A stretch of DNA of 64,000 nt from Pollenia angustigena (lineage: Eukaryota > Arthropoda > Insecta > Diptera > Polleniidae): assembly GCA_930367215.1 (NCBI GenBank), contig OV884057.1:251560830-251624829 (forward strand), read 5' to 3'. Numbering within the stretch: the first letter of the stretch is position 1; the number at the start of each line of letters is the position of its first letter. Positions 43,898 through 54,787 of this stretch are shown here, one piece after another. Under the pieces are notes generated by a model, which was given only the letters and a program-made list of their open reading frames with translations, was not told where the DNA came from and did not search any database. Made by a program: the position numbers and the translations under genes.

Positions 43898-45342
43898 TAG
43901 GGTTGCCATACGTACTGTTTTAAGCAGTACATGTACTGATTTTTTGCAATTGTACTGTTTTATGCACAACTCCTAAAACAGTACGCAAATGTACTGTTTT
44001 TTAAACTTTGTACAGTTTTTTGTACTGTTTTTTTTTTTGCTCAGTCTATATTTAATAGTACTGGCTTACAAAAATTATGTTGTGTTAAAAAAAAGTTCTA
44101 AAATAATAAGAGTTTTTACGATGTGGTCATTGTTTTCTCATAAATACATAGTAGAAATCTACATTATAATGGGTGGCTCGTAGCAGTGGTATATTTTCAT
44201 GTTGTTATGATTTTATGGCTACCTCTCCCAATAGTCTTTCCCTTTCCACACCTGAGAAAGACAAAAACAAAATCTAAATTTTTTTTAAGTACTAAAAAAA
44301 TACTTATTCCAACACAATTATCGTTAATTTTTAGAACTATTTTAATTTTCGGGCATGTTTTGGAAATCAAAATCACGTGAAATTGAAAACAAGCAAATTT
44401 CGAAAATTCTCCGTGTTTAAAATTTATAAAAATACCTAATACCTTTGAGGACCAATTTTCTTTACCTAAACTACTAAAATAAGAAAAAGATAAGTTAATT
44501 TTTACAAAAATTTTACTGAAAATATTCATCGTTTTCAATTGCACTTGATTTTAAATATTTTCAGATTTTGTGAAATAAAAATAAACCAAACAATTTTTTT
44601 TTTTTTTTTTGGATTTTATAATAAACTTTAATAAACTTTCATTATAAAAGTCAAAAAACCTAATGTTTTAGTAATACATAGTTTATTATAGCTGAACTTG
44701 GTAAAATTAGCCGTAAATACTTTAAAAATTGTTTAAAATTGGAAAATTAATTTAGGAAACAAACATTTTCTCAAATTCTATATAATTTGTGCAACTATGT
44801 CTGTAGTGAAAATTGCTTTAAATACGAATATGTTTAAAGAAAATCGTACTAACACAATCAATGAATCAATTGTTTTGAGCTTAGTAAGGCTTTTCTCCTT
44901 TTTTTATATGGCTTACAGCAATGTTATGGTTTTCCTGGCCAAATGCTTCGTTTGTGGTGTTTGTTTGCTTTTTAAACGCAAATGTAGTAATTTCATATAT
45001 TTATGAAATGCCATAAAATGGAAATAATTCCGTTGGCGTTACACATTTTAAGTGTATTTCTTTATATAATTGTTGTTGCATATTCAATCAAAAGTTTAAA
45101 ATATTTATCCCAATTTCACCAAGTTCAGTTAAAACTAACTATTACTTTAACTTCCAGCTTACAATATGTTTTGACAGCTTGAACTGATAGTTAATAATAG
45201 CTGAACTTGGTGAAATTGGGGGTTACTAATTAAAACAAATGGTTAAGTTTTCGTCAAAAAAAATGTACTGCTTTTTTCTTGATTGTACTGTTTTTTTGTA
45301 TTCAATGTACTGTTTCTCCGAATTTAAAATCTGGCTACCCTA
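43898..45342. mobile_element. hAT-type element, TAGGGTWGCCA ends, perfect 8-bp TSD
   Basis: Left TAGGGTTGCCA, right (other strand) TAGGGTAGCCA. CTTTATGG is repeated exactly at 43890-43897 and 45343-45350. 1445 bp. Both ends carry several TGTACTGTTTT words in a row, likely transposase-binding repeats. ORFs inside (44197-44544 minus, 44797-45006 plus) have no transposase motif. A small palindromic MITE is nested at 45109-45220. Confidence 0.85.
45109..45220. mobile_element. 112-bp palindromic MITE
   Basis: Perfect 20-bp inverted ends CCCAATTTCACCAAGTTCAG, continued by partial pairing (TAACTATTA / TAATAGTTA region). A single arm of the same sequence (TAGCTGAACTTGGTAAAATT) lies at 44688-44707. 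Confidence 0.75.
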
Positions 45343-45509
45343 CTTTATGGTGTTTTGAAAGTCATACCGTTGTTGTGTTTCTTGGTGTGCTTTCTGCAAT
45401 TGAAGATCACACAAAAACGGGACGCTAAATATCACACGTGTGATTTTAGTAGGCACATGTGATTTTAAATCACGTGATTTGAGTTAAAGTGATTTTCAGA
45501 ATAGGCCTG

Positions 45510-45850
45510 ATAATATCTTCTGCACAAAAGCGATTTAAAAGCATACACAATTTAAGCAATTTCTTGGTAAGTTTATGTTGTATTATTGATAAATAAAAAA
45601 CATTTAAATTGGTTTGCGACTTTTATTAACCAAAACGACAGTGTACGTTTCAAAACGGTTAATGGTAACCCTGTAAAATAGTTGTGTGTTGTTTTTTTTT
45701 GTGGTTTTTTTCATTTAAAATACTTGCGGTAAACTTCTTTTTTTTTTATTTAATATTACCTTCTGTATTATACACAAACAACAAACACATACATACTTTA
45801 ATTTACTATTAATAATTATTGATATCACATACTCAAATCAAAATCGGCTT
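45510..45850. other. Spacer
   Basis: AT-rich, no gene. Confidence 0.4.
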
Positions 45851-45937
45851 TACATGCGGTTCGATGGTCGAACGGTCTAAACGGTCTGCCTCCTAACAAT
45901 TTGTTATTGGTTGACTGGTTCGAATCCCATTCATTCC
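45851..45937 (+). other. tRNA-like Pol III promoter, T-tract at its end
   Basis: A box TGGTCGAACGG, B box GGTTCGAATCC (both near consensus), followed after CATTCATTCCA by a T run that would stop Pol III. Ends do not pair into an acceptor stem, so a SINE head or tRNA pseudogene is more likely than a working tRNA. Confidence 0.45.
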
Positions 45938-46041
45938 ATTTTTTTTTTTGTTTTTTATTTTTCGTTTTTTATAAATTCTTTTTATCTAAAAAGAAATTGG
46001 TCAGTTTTTAATTTTTAAAATTTTTAAAATATATTTATGAA

Positions 46042-46322
46042 CGACGACTGCTGACGTCACTAGTCAAACATCAATCCTTAAACCAAATTGTATTTTAACA
46101 TTTGGTAGATCGAAATTTGCTTTCCTGAATGATTATCCATTTTAACTGATTTTACATGTTTTTTCCTTTACTTCTGTTTTTTCGTACTTTCGTCAAGAAT
46201 TTTTCTTGAAGTCCAAGTACATTTTTTGTTTTTTCACTTTGTCTTTCTCTTTTCCGTTGACCTTTTTCAGCACAACTTGAAGGACAAATGTACACATAGA
46301 GCTCGTGCCTTAGCTTTAACAA
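46042..46322. repeat. Dispersed 0.3-kb repeat joined to SINE tails, copy 2
   Basis: Partner of 20333-20630 with small indels, again ending GCTTTAACAA directly before a SINE tail. Confidence 0.7.
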
Positions 46323-46538
46323 TAATTAGTATTGTGGTTATTTTGTTGAACTATTTATGGTTTTTAATCCAAATTTTTAATATTTTTAATTAGGCTTAAT
46401 TTCATGTTGTAAAATTCCTTTCTTCATAAAAATAATTTAATAAAAATTAAATTTCATGAACTTAAGCCTAATTAAAAATATTAAAAATTTGGATTAAAAA
46501 CCATAAATAGTTCAACAAAATAACCACAATACTAATTA
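46323..46538. mobile_element. Two SINE tails head to head (perfect inverted arms)
   Basis: TAATTAGTATTGTGGTTATT opens the left arm and its complement closes the right arm. About 75 bases match almost perfectly, ending at TTAGGCTTA. No tRNA-like head. Looks like a fold-back junction of two copies. Confidence 0.7.
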
Positions 46539-46829
46539 TATTTATGAACTTTATAAACGTATATTTTATACATATTTACGCCTTTTAATTTACCCTTTTT
46601 ATACCCTTATTTTTATTGATTTAATTTTTTTTACTTATTTTATTTTTTATAATTATTTTTTTATTTTATAGGTAATTCGTTTACATACATAAGTTTGTCA
46701 TTCTGTTTGTTATTTCTACAATATTGATTTCAGACCATATAAAGTGTATGTATATATATTGGGTGCTTATGGGGAGAAAAGTGGATTTAACGATGTCCGT
46801 CTGTCAGTCCGTTTGTCAATATTTATAGA

Positions 46830-47995
46830 AACCTAATTTTTAGGCCTGCCATATATATGAGCTATGGATACACCTTATTTATTAAAACATCGGAAATCTT
46901 TAGTAAAACATATTCTCTGCAAAACTCGGAAAAATTTTAGGGCTGCTATACGTCCTATGGATATGACTTATATACCAAAATATCTGAAATTTCTTGTAGA
47001 ACATATTTTATAAAAAACTCGGAAAAATCGGTTCAGATACAAAAAAGTTATGACCAAAATTAAATTTTTTTTTTTAAATACCCATTTTCGGGAACCATAG
47101 ATCTCCCCGAGTCCAAGCTTTATAACTAAAGTAAATGGTAAATTTCTTCTTCAACACGTCGGTATAAAAATCTGCCAAATCGGTTAAAAAATGGCAGAGT
47201 TATAACCGAAATACTGAATCCACAAAAATTACTCTTTTTTATAATTAACTTTGTTAAAATATATATTTACAAGTTTGTATAAATGTTTATATATAAATAT
47301 AACTTAAGTAAATGGTAAAATTCTTCCTTAACACGTCGGTATATAAAACTATCAAATCGGTTAGACAATGGGTAATTTATGAGCAAAATACTCAAAAAAT
47401 GGGCTAAAAAACATCAAAATTTTTATAAAAACCTAAATTTTAGGGCTGCTATACGTCCTATGGATATGACTTATATACCAAAATATCTGAAATTTCTTGT
47501 AGAACATATTTTATAAAAAACTCGGAAAAATCGGTTCAGATACAAAAAAGTTATGACCAAAATTAAATTTTTTTTTTAAATACCCACTTTCGGGAACCAT
47601 AGATCTCCCCGAGACCAAGCTTTATAACTAAAGTAAATGGTAAATTTCTTCTTCAACACGTCGGTATAAAAATCTGCCAAATCGGTTAAAAAATGGAAGA
47701 GTTATAACCGAAAAACTGAATCCACAAAAAATACTCTTTTTTATAATTAACTTTGTTAAAATATATATTTACAAGTTTATATAAATGTTTATATATAAAT
47801 ATAACTTAAGGAAATGGTAACACGTCGGTATTTAAAACTATCAAATCGGTTAGACAATGGGTATTTATGAGCAAAATACTCAAAAAATGGGCTAAAAAAC
47901 ATCAACATTTTTATAAAAACCTAAATTTTAGGGCTGCCATATGTCCTATGTATATGAATTATATACCAAAATGTCGGAAATTTTTATGAGTTATA
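46830..47995 (+). repeat. Tandem repeat, unit about 500 bp, 2-3 copies
   Basis: TTAGGGCTGCTATACGTCCT occurs near 46938 and 47441 (503 bp apart), and a variant near 47930. The sequence between (GAACCATAGATCTCCCCGAG, CACGTCGGTATAAAAATCTG) is nearly identical in the first two units. Confidence 0.8.
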
Positions 47996-48007
47996 ACCGA
48001 AATACTG

Positions 48008-48238
48008 GGGTCTAATCACCGCATACGATATCGAGCAAAATTCTTCGAAATTATTTATTTTTATATCTTGAAACTCGATATCGAATGAAATGTATTGAAT
48101 TTGAAATAATAGCATTCGACATCGAGTAACTCAACATTACATTTATCGAGTTTTCATTCGATACGCCAGTGTCTATCGTATGCAAACAAATTCAATAGTT
48201 TATTCGATACGATAGTATCGAATGCAGTGATTAGACCC
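48008..48238. mobile_element. 231-bp MITE, GGGTCTAATC ends, CTG target duplication
   Basis: Ends GGGTCTAATCACCGCATACG and (other strand) GGGTCTAATCACTGCATTCG. CTG at 48005-48007 and 48239-48241. It interrupts the tandem repeat unit at ATACTG|AATCC, whose uninterrupted form is seen at 47213-47221, so the empty site is known. Many TCGATA/TATCGA words. Confidence 0.9.
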
Positions 48239-48482
48239 CTGAATTCCCGAAAATTACTCTTTTTATACCCTTCACCGATATTGATCCTACACCCTATAAA
48301 GTACATATATTCTGGGCCCTTATGAAAAGCGAAGTTCAAAGCCGGTTGTCTCTTATTAAAAAAAAAAAATATTTACCAGTTTTATTTAGTTTTTGTCTAG
48401 TTGCTCTGTATTCTGCTCGCACAATGGTGAAGGGTATATAAGATTCGGCACAGCCGAATATAGCACTCTTACTTGTTTTTAA

Positions 48483-48950
48483 TTTCAATTGCCAACTAAC
48501 ATGACCTATAAAAATTAAATATAAAAAAAGTTAAAAAATAATAAACAAAAAGAAATAAACCAAACCACTGATGCAGCACAACTAAATAAAAGCTGGTTGC
48601 TGTTGGAGAAGAAGTTGAGGGATCCAAGCGTCTGCTTGCCTTGCTAAATGAAAATTAAACATAAAATGCTTGTACTCTACATCATAATAGCATTGTGGTT
48701 TGTCGTGGTGTTTGACCAGAATATTTTTAGATTTTTTTTTAGCTTGATGAGTGGCTTTTATAGATCAATCTGCTTTCGTGTGCTTTTCAGACTTAAGCTA
48801 TGATCACACTATGTTAATTCTACAAGAATAACCATAACAGCAATAAACTATTTTTAGTTATTTTGAATAGACTTAAAAAAATATTGAAATTTATGTTTTA
48901 TATGTACCCTGTAGTAAATAAAATAGTCAGTTGCAAAAAACACTAACTAT
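48483..48950. other. Spacer
   Basis: No feature recognised. Confidence 0.4.
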
Positions 48951-49399
48951 TACTACGTTTATACGCACCACTTATTCGCAAATAAAAATATTGCAAGTAG
49001 AGAATATTGCCGCATAAACAGTGAATTAAATTTTTATTTGCGAATAGCTAACTCATGAAAACAATTCCTGATTAACGACACTATTTGCAAATAAGATTTT
49101 AAGCATTGCCACACTTTTAACCGTTTTACGTTTTTATTTCGATGTGGCACATTCATATGACAACAAAAGTAAAATTAAATAAAAAATGAGCAAATAAAGT
49201 TAAAAATACACAATAATTGTTGATCTTTTTCATTTAAAAAATAAAAAGTTTATATACATTCAGTGCTACTAAATGAATAAATTTTCCATCTGGTATCGCT
49301 TAGAAATAAGAATTTTCATTAAGAAATAGACATATAAACAGTAAGTTAGGTAATCGCAAATAATTTGTATTCGCGAATAGGCTACGTATAAACGTAGTA
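48951..49399. mobile_element. MITE, perfect 15-bp TIR TACTACGTTTATACG
   Basis: Both ends identical for 15 bp, TAT on both sides (48948-48950, 49400-49402). Near the ends are about five ATTYGCRAATA words in alternating orientation. Non-coding. Confidence 0.75.
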
Positions 49400-50043
49400 T
49401 ATAAATAAACTTTTTTTTAAATGACTACAAATTGGTTTTAATCTCATGCAGATATCAACCAAAAAGGCACACGTAAAACACAAATAAAAGCAAAATAAGT
49501 AAAACAAGCATGCCATGAAGTCAAATAAAAAAATATATACAAACATTTTAAAATAATTAAAAATTAAATCGATACAAATCTGTTCATGTACTAGCAATTA
49601 TGTGGCGTATTTATTTCAGGACTATTATACATCATCATTTAGGGCAGTTTAATGCAAAATTTTCATAAATAATTATTTATATATCAAAATATATAAAGAT
49701 ATACATATGTTCATATGAACATACATATGTATATTTTTTTGACAAAAATTATTTAAAATATAAATAATTTATTATAAACTGACAATACTTTTAATTAATT
49801 ACAAATAGGTTGAAAAATAAGTAGTTAGTAGTCAGTTAAAAAGTCATGCAAAGATGGCCACTGACTACTGCCTATGACATGCCTATGTTAAAATAATGAG
49901 TCGTCGACAAGGAAAAAAGTCAATCAACTAGATGTGGTTATAAAAAAACCAGTTTGAAGTTAGTTATAAATGTGTTTGACTTCCTACAGGGTACTTTCCT
50001 TCATCACACAAGTCAATAATAGATAGATAAAAAAAATAAATAC
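49400..50043. other. Spacer
   Basis: A 71-aa hydrophobic minus-strand ORF (49382-49597) is low complexity and not credible. An ATATACATATGTTCATATGA palindromic patch lies at about 49700-49733. Confidence 0.4.
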
Positions 50044-50260
50044 TAAGACCATATTTACATTATGCAATTAACGCCGCAACTTGCCGAAACTTTCGCATGC
50101 AACTTTTTATTTGTAAGAGGTGTAGGGAAGAAAACGGGGTTGAAAAAAATGCTTGAAAAAAAATGTAAATGTAAATGTGAAAAGAGTTTCGTAGAAACTA
50201 TTTTAAAAGAAAATAGAAAAAAAAACTCGGCGTTAATTGCATAGATGTTAATGCGGTCTA
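50044..50260. mobile_element. Small MITE, core TIR TATGCAATTAACGCCG
   Basis: 16-bp perfect inverted core (50061-50076 and 50227-50242), extended outward by AGACCRYATTWACAT with small gaps to a total of about 34 bp. The 60-codon ORF that begins in the left TIR and ends in the right one is an artefact of it. Confidence 0.65.
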
Positions 50261-51179
50261 AGATGAATAAAGTATATAAAAAACACTAATGAATCCTTCT
50301 TTGCATCATTACCTATTTAAAATCTTCGAATTTATACCTGTTTCTATCGAGATCTGTGAATTACAACGACCCACTGTAGCGGAGTCTGTTACATTCAACA
50401 ATCTACTTAATCATTCCGTTTGCTTTTTAAAAACTTTCAATCATTGATTAAATCCTGAATCACTCACATTTTCATTGACTGATTAATGATTTCTTTACAA
50501 CACACCACGACCGCAGTTAATCGACCACTATGCTGCACATTTTGCTTTCATTTTTCATTAAAAGAAAAAAAATTTTCACAAACAACAAAATCCTGGAAAA
50601 TGTGGTTATTTAAATATGAAACTTAAATTATAGTCTCTGCTCCACATGAAATTCTATGTGAAAAATAATAAATAAAAATGTTGTAAAATCTTTTAATGTC
50701 ACAAAATAATTAAAAAAGTAAAAAAACGAATTTAAAAGAAAAAAATAAAACTTTATGAAAACTTAAGGGATGTATTTTTTAGAAGCACAAAACTATTTTA
50801 GAAGTAACAAAACACAACAAATTCAGTGGAATGACTTAAGTTTGGATTTTTTACTTAGCTCACAAGCTTTATAGCACTTATTGTTTAGTTTTTGGCATAT
50901 GTACTCCGCGACTGCGCCTTATGAACGTCATCCTGTCGGTTCAATTTTGCACCCCTTTTTTGAGCATCTCCGGTCTTACTTCAATAATAGAACGTCGAAT
51001 ATTGGCTTCTTAACGATCAATCGTATCAAAAATTTATATGACTGCTGTGGGCAACCGCTTATAATTTAAATTTCTATTGTACTGTTATCACGAATCAAGC
51101 ATTAAAATTTTTATTTTGTTTCAATATTTTTAAAACAATTTTAAAATATTATTTATGACGATATGACTTGATAGCACAC
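50261..51179. other. Spacer
   Basis: Small ORFs only (50881-51069 has no recognised domain). Confidence 0.4.
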
Positions 51180-52210
51180 CTTGTGAATTCCCCATATATT
51201 TATTTAAAGTTGTAACGTTACTGACTAACTGTCTCACTGACTCACTGATTCATCATCGCACAGCCTAAACGACTGAAGCTAAAACTTGAAATTTGGACCA
51301 GATATTGGTCAGTCCCCAAATCGATCCACTAAAACGGGAGCTTTTGGAAATTCGAATGTTTAAGGGGAAAAATGGTACATTCGACTCTTTAAGGGAGTAA
51401 ACGGTAAAACCTGAATTATGGTATTTTTTGTCACCCCATCTATCTTTTGAACCAAAAAACATCGAAATAAAGTTTGTACCACATTCGAAACTTATCAAAA
51501 ATATACGAATATAAATTTGGTATTTTTTTGATATTCGAATGTTTAAGGGGCGAAAATCGTAACTAGTTTTGGTAATTTTTTTACAAAACATTTTTCTCCA
51601 TTCATTAACATATTCGTACTAAATTATGGGCCCCCACTACAATACTGAAATTTTTGGAAATAGTACCAAAAATGGGAAATACGGGAAATTGAATATCTTT
51701 TTTCAGCTTTTTGGGTCTACAACTGATATTTTTTTAATTTTAGTTAATATGTGACCTTAAAACATAAAATTCAACACGCAATGTCCTGAGTGAATAAGAA
51801 TCTGTAAGAGAACTTTTTGGTACTTCTTTGTTCTTTAACTGGTACTTTTTGAATTTCCGTTAGTATTGGATCTAGAAACAAGTTCCTGAGTGAATGAGAA
51901 TCTGTAAGAGGGATTTTGTGGTACTTTTTTGTTCTCTAACTGGAACTTTTTATAATTAAACTGGCACCTTTTTATTTAATACCTATAAAAAAAGTAATGG
52001 CTCGTGATCGGTACTTTTTTGAAATTCGGTCCTTTAAGGTAGTAAACGGGTATAACCTGTATTTTTGAACTTTTTGTCCACCATCTAGCTTTTACACCAA
52101 TAAGCATAGAAATAAAAATGATGTTACATGTTATGTGAGATAAGTTACAAATGTAACATAATAAAAAAAAATATTTTTTGGAAATTTTTCGAAATTCGAA
52201 CACATAAAGA
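51180..52210. repeat. Dispersed repeat with CATCGCACAGCCTAAAC and GGTACTTTTT phrases
   Basis: CATCGCACAGCCTAAAC, CAAATCGATCC and GGTACTTTTTTGAAATTCGG recur here and at 59720-60240, where two tandem units 277 bp apart occur. Opposite-strand ORFs (51265-51591, 51976-52203) run through repeat sequence and look spurious. Confidence 0.6.
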
Positions 52211-52810
52211 AAAACACTCGGGATAAATTAATCTTTTTATACTTACTTTAATCACGAATCGTAACTTAAAATTCAAGTACGAATAACACTTAAACGTACT
52301 TAAATCAATCCTAATTAAGATTACTTTCAAAAATCAAACCCGATATTTCTTGAAATAAGTATAAAATTCTTAAATCAAGTACAAAAAGATTAAACTTTTT
52401 GTTGATAGTGCCACTCTGAGAGTAAAATTACAAAATGAGGGTTTTAATCTCATAAAAAATTTTAGTCTCATCTCTCAGCATTGCACTCTTTTATGCGTGC
52501 GTACTTGTGTGTTTTTCAAAATTTATTGTAAAATAATAACAACACAAAACCAATTCGAACAAAACGATTTGCTTCTTGTTTGTAGTAACAACAAAAACAA
52601 CAGAACAACCCAACAAACACGAAGTCAAACCCTTGATATTATGACTTTATCATTTGACATCAAACACAGTTCTCAAACGTTTTTCAATTGTTTGATTTAA
52701 CATTTAAATTCAAATTTATAATGATTTGAAAATAAACATTTGATATCAAATGTTTTATCAATTTGATGTCAAATGTTAAATTCGAATCAAAAATAAACTT
52801 GGCAATACTA
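52211..52810. other. Spacer with TTTGATRTCAAATG inverted words
   Basis: CATTTGATATCAAATG and related palindromes lie at 52735-52775. No gene. Confidence 0.4.
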
Positions 52811-53361
52811 AAGGGCATAATAAACCACACAAAATGCTTGGCAAACACACACATTGTTTCCGTTTGGTGTTTGCCAACAAACAACACAAATATACTCCGT
52901 ACAAACATTAATTTTTTATTTTTGTTTTGTTTTCAATGAACGCAGACGCCGATTGTGCTGCGGCAATTTTGTTGCTTTTTTGCTTTAAAAGGAGAAAAAT
53001 ATAAAATAAAGGTAAAGAATTAAAAGTAAAAAGCGATTTAAACAAAGAGCTGTTTTGTGGCAAGCAATACTGCTAAAAAGTTTATTTTACTATTTAAAAT
53101 TATTTCAATGCTTATTTTTAGTCGTCCTCACTCTGCAAAGTTTTCGCTGAAATGAATACATTTAGCATTATATGCCACAAAAAGTTTGACAAATATCCAA
53201 CATGTCTGCCAAATATTAAAAAGTTTTAATATTACTGCACACATTGCTTCAAATGTTTGTACAAACAGCAAACACCCCAATTAACAACACAAAATATTTG
53301 TACAAACGTAAACTTTTGACATGTTTGCCAAGCCATTTGGGTGGTTTATTATGACCTTAAA
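52811..53361. mobile_element. TIR element, AAGGKCATAATAAACCAC ends
   Basis: Left AAGGGCATAATAAACCACAC then GCTTGGCAAACA; right (other strand) AAGGTCATAATAAACCACCC then GCTTGGCAAACA. The TIR is about 37 bp with a few mismatches. Interior with further inverted TTTGTACAAA words. Non-coding; duplication not identified. Confidence 0.7.
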
Positions 53362-53713
53362 GCGAAAAATAAATGTAATCATTAAAAATGGCGATTAAAG
53401 TCACATTTTTTACCTTGTGGTTACATGTGTTTTACTATTAAAAATAAATTTTAATATAAAGTGAACAGCTTATTTCTTGTGAAAAATAAAAATTATTTGT
53501 GAGTAGTTACAATCAGAGTTGCCAATTTAGCGCCTTGGCGCTAGATTTAGCGCTTTTTAACTGTCAAAAAGGCGCATATTTTTAAAAAGAGCGCTAAATT
53601 TGCGCTTTTATTGATACCCAACATTTTTGTAATTTTATTTGCATACATTAAAATCAAGACATATTAAACTAAAATTTGTTTCCGTTTTTTAAATACTTCA
53701 CTCTGAAATGCAT

Positions 53714-54787
53714 ACTATACACGAAAAGAAGTTTATTTTCTAAGGTAATCCATTTCGTTTCTTAAAACAAGAAAATCCAAAAATAATTTCGTGATTTTAA
53801 CTTGTTTTGTTCGTATTAAAAAAAACTTTCGTAAATTAAGAAACATTTTCTCATGATCAAAAAATTCACGTTTTTGGTATATAATTAAAAAGTTCTGAAA
53901 ACAAGAAATCCAAAATAACTTATTTTTATTAAAAACAAGAAAGATATTTCTGAAATCAAGCAGTATTTATTTAATATTAGTCTGGGGTCTAATCACCGCA
54001 TTCGATATCAAGCAAAATTGATCGAAATTACTTATTTTGGTATCATGCAACTCGATATCGAATGAAATGTATTGAATTTGAAATAATAGCATTCGTTATC
54101 GAGTAACTCAACATTACATTTATCGAGTTTTTATTCGATATGTCAGTGTCTATCGTTTGCAAAAACATTCGATAGTTTATTCGATACGATAGTATCGAAT
54201 GCGGTGATTAGACCCCTGATTTTCTTGATTTTTTTTTAAATAGAATCGAATTTCTTGCATCAAGAAACAAATGCTAGCTTTTTCTTTAAATTTTTCAGAA
54301 AATGCTTAAGAAAACTTAGTTTGATTCAATTAATTTTTATTTGGATCGACATGTTAAAATCAAAATCAATCAAAAGGCTTGCTTTCCCTCAACAATAAAT
54401 TTCAGTGTATTTATCATATATGAAAAACTGGGAATTTAGCACGTCATACGAAGATCGTATTAATAATAAAGTTTTTTATTTTATATTAAGTTTTCTAAAA
54501 CTAACTAGTGCTTCACGTTTTTAAGAAATAAATTCAGGCTTTTCTTCTAATTTTGTAAAATAAAAAGCAACGAAAACTTGATTTAGTAACTATAGAATTA
54601 AAATAAATTTTTTTTAGCAGTTTTTAAGAAAATTTTAGTTCGCTTTGAGTCATAACTTTTTGCTTAAACCAGGCAACACAAGCTTACACTATGAAATTTT
54701 TGTCTTCAGCTATGATAGTGCAAAATTATCTTGGTTTAAGAAATATTTTCTGGTTATTTAGTAAATAATTCTTTCCGTGTATATTTG
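53714..54787. mobile_element. TIR element with ATACACGRAAAGAA ends
   Basis: Left TATACACGAAAAGAAGTTTA, right (other strand) TATACACGGAAAGAATTATT. Interior has repeated CTTGTTTT/AAACAAGAAA words and the 231-bp MITE. Non-coding. Confidence 0.5.
53985..54215. mobile_element. 231-bp MITE, GGGTCTAATC ends, CTG target duplication
   Basis: Exactly the length of 48008-48238 and about 90 percent identical. CTG at 53982-53984 and 54216-54218. Confidence 0.9.

Larger units (their letters stand above)
43862..45509. mobile_element. MITE with GGGCCTGTTCTGAAATCAC ends, split by a hAT-type element
   Basis: Left CGGGCCTGTTCTGAAATCAC, right (other strand) CAGGCCTATTCTGAAAATCA. ATA on both outer sides. About 200 bp remain when 43898-45342 and one TSD are removed. 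A GGGCCTGTT-like end with a 3-bp duplication recalls PIF/Harbinger elements; this is an inference. Confidence 0.65.
46539..48482. repeat. Large dispersed fly repeat with internal tandem units
   Basis: Contains the TTCTACAATATTGATTTCAG, ATAAAGTGTATGTATA and GATTTAACGATGTCCGTCTG phrases also found at 41030-41140. It ends in a hairpin (ATTCGGCACAGCCGAAT, 48443-48459) followed by TAGCACTCTTACTTG. No coding sequence. The 0.5-kb tandem units and one MITE (48008-48238) are inside. The end architecture is shared with 57047-57085 and 62669-62710. Confidence 0.6.

Noticed and set aside
45851..45937. Functional tRNA gene
   Set aside because: A and B boxes are good but the ends do not form an acceptor stem.
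46830..47995. CRISPR-like array
   Set aside because: Units are about 500 bp and contiguous, without short repeats and spacers; the genome is eukaryotic.
50062..50244. 60-aa Lys-rich ORF
   Set aside because: Starts and ends inside the two inverted repeats of a small MITE, so the open frame is a by-product.
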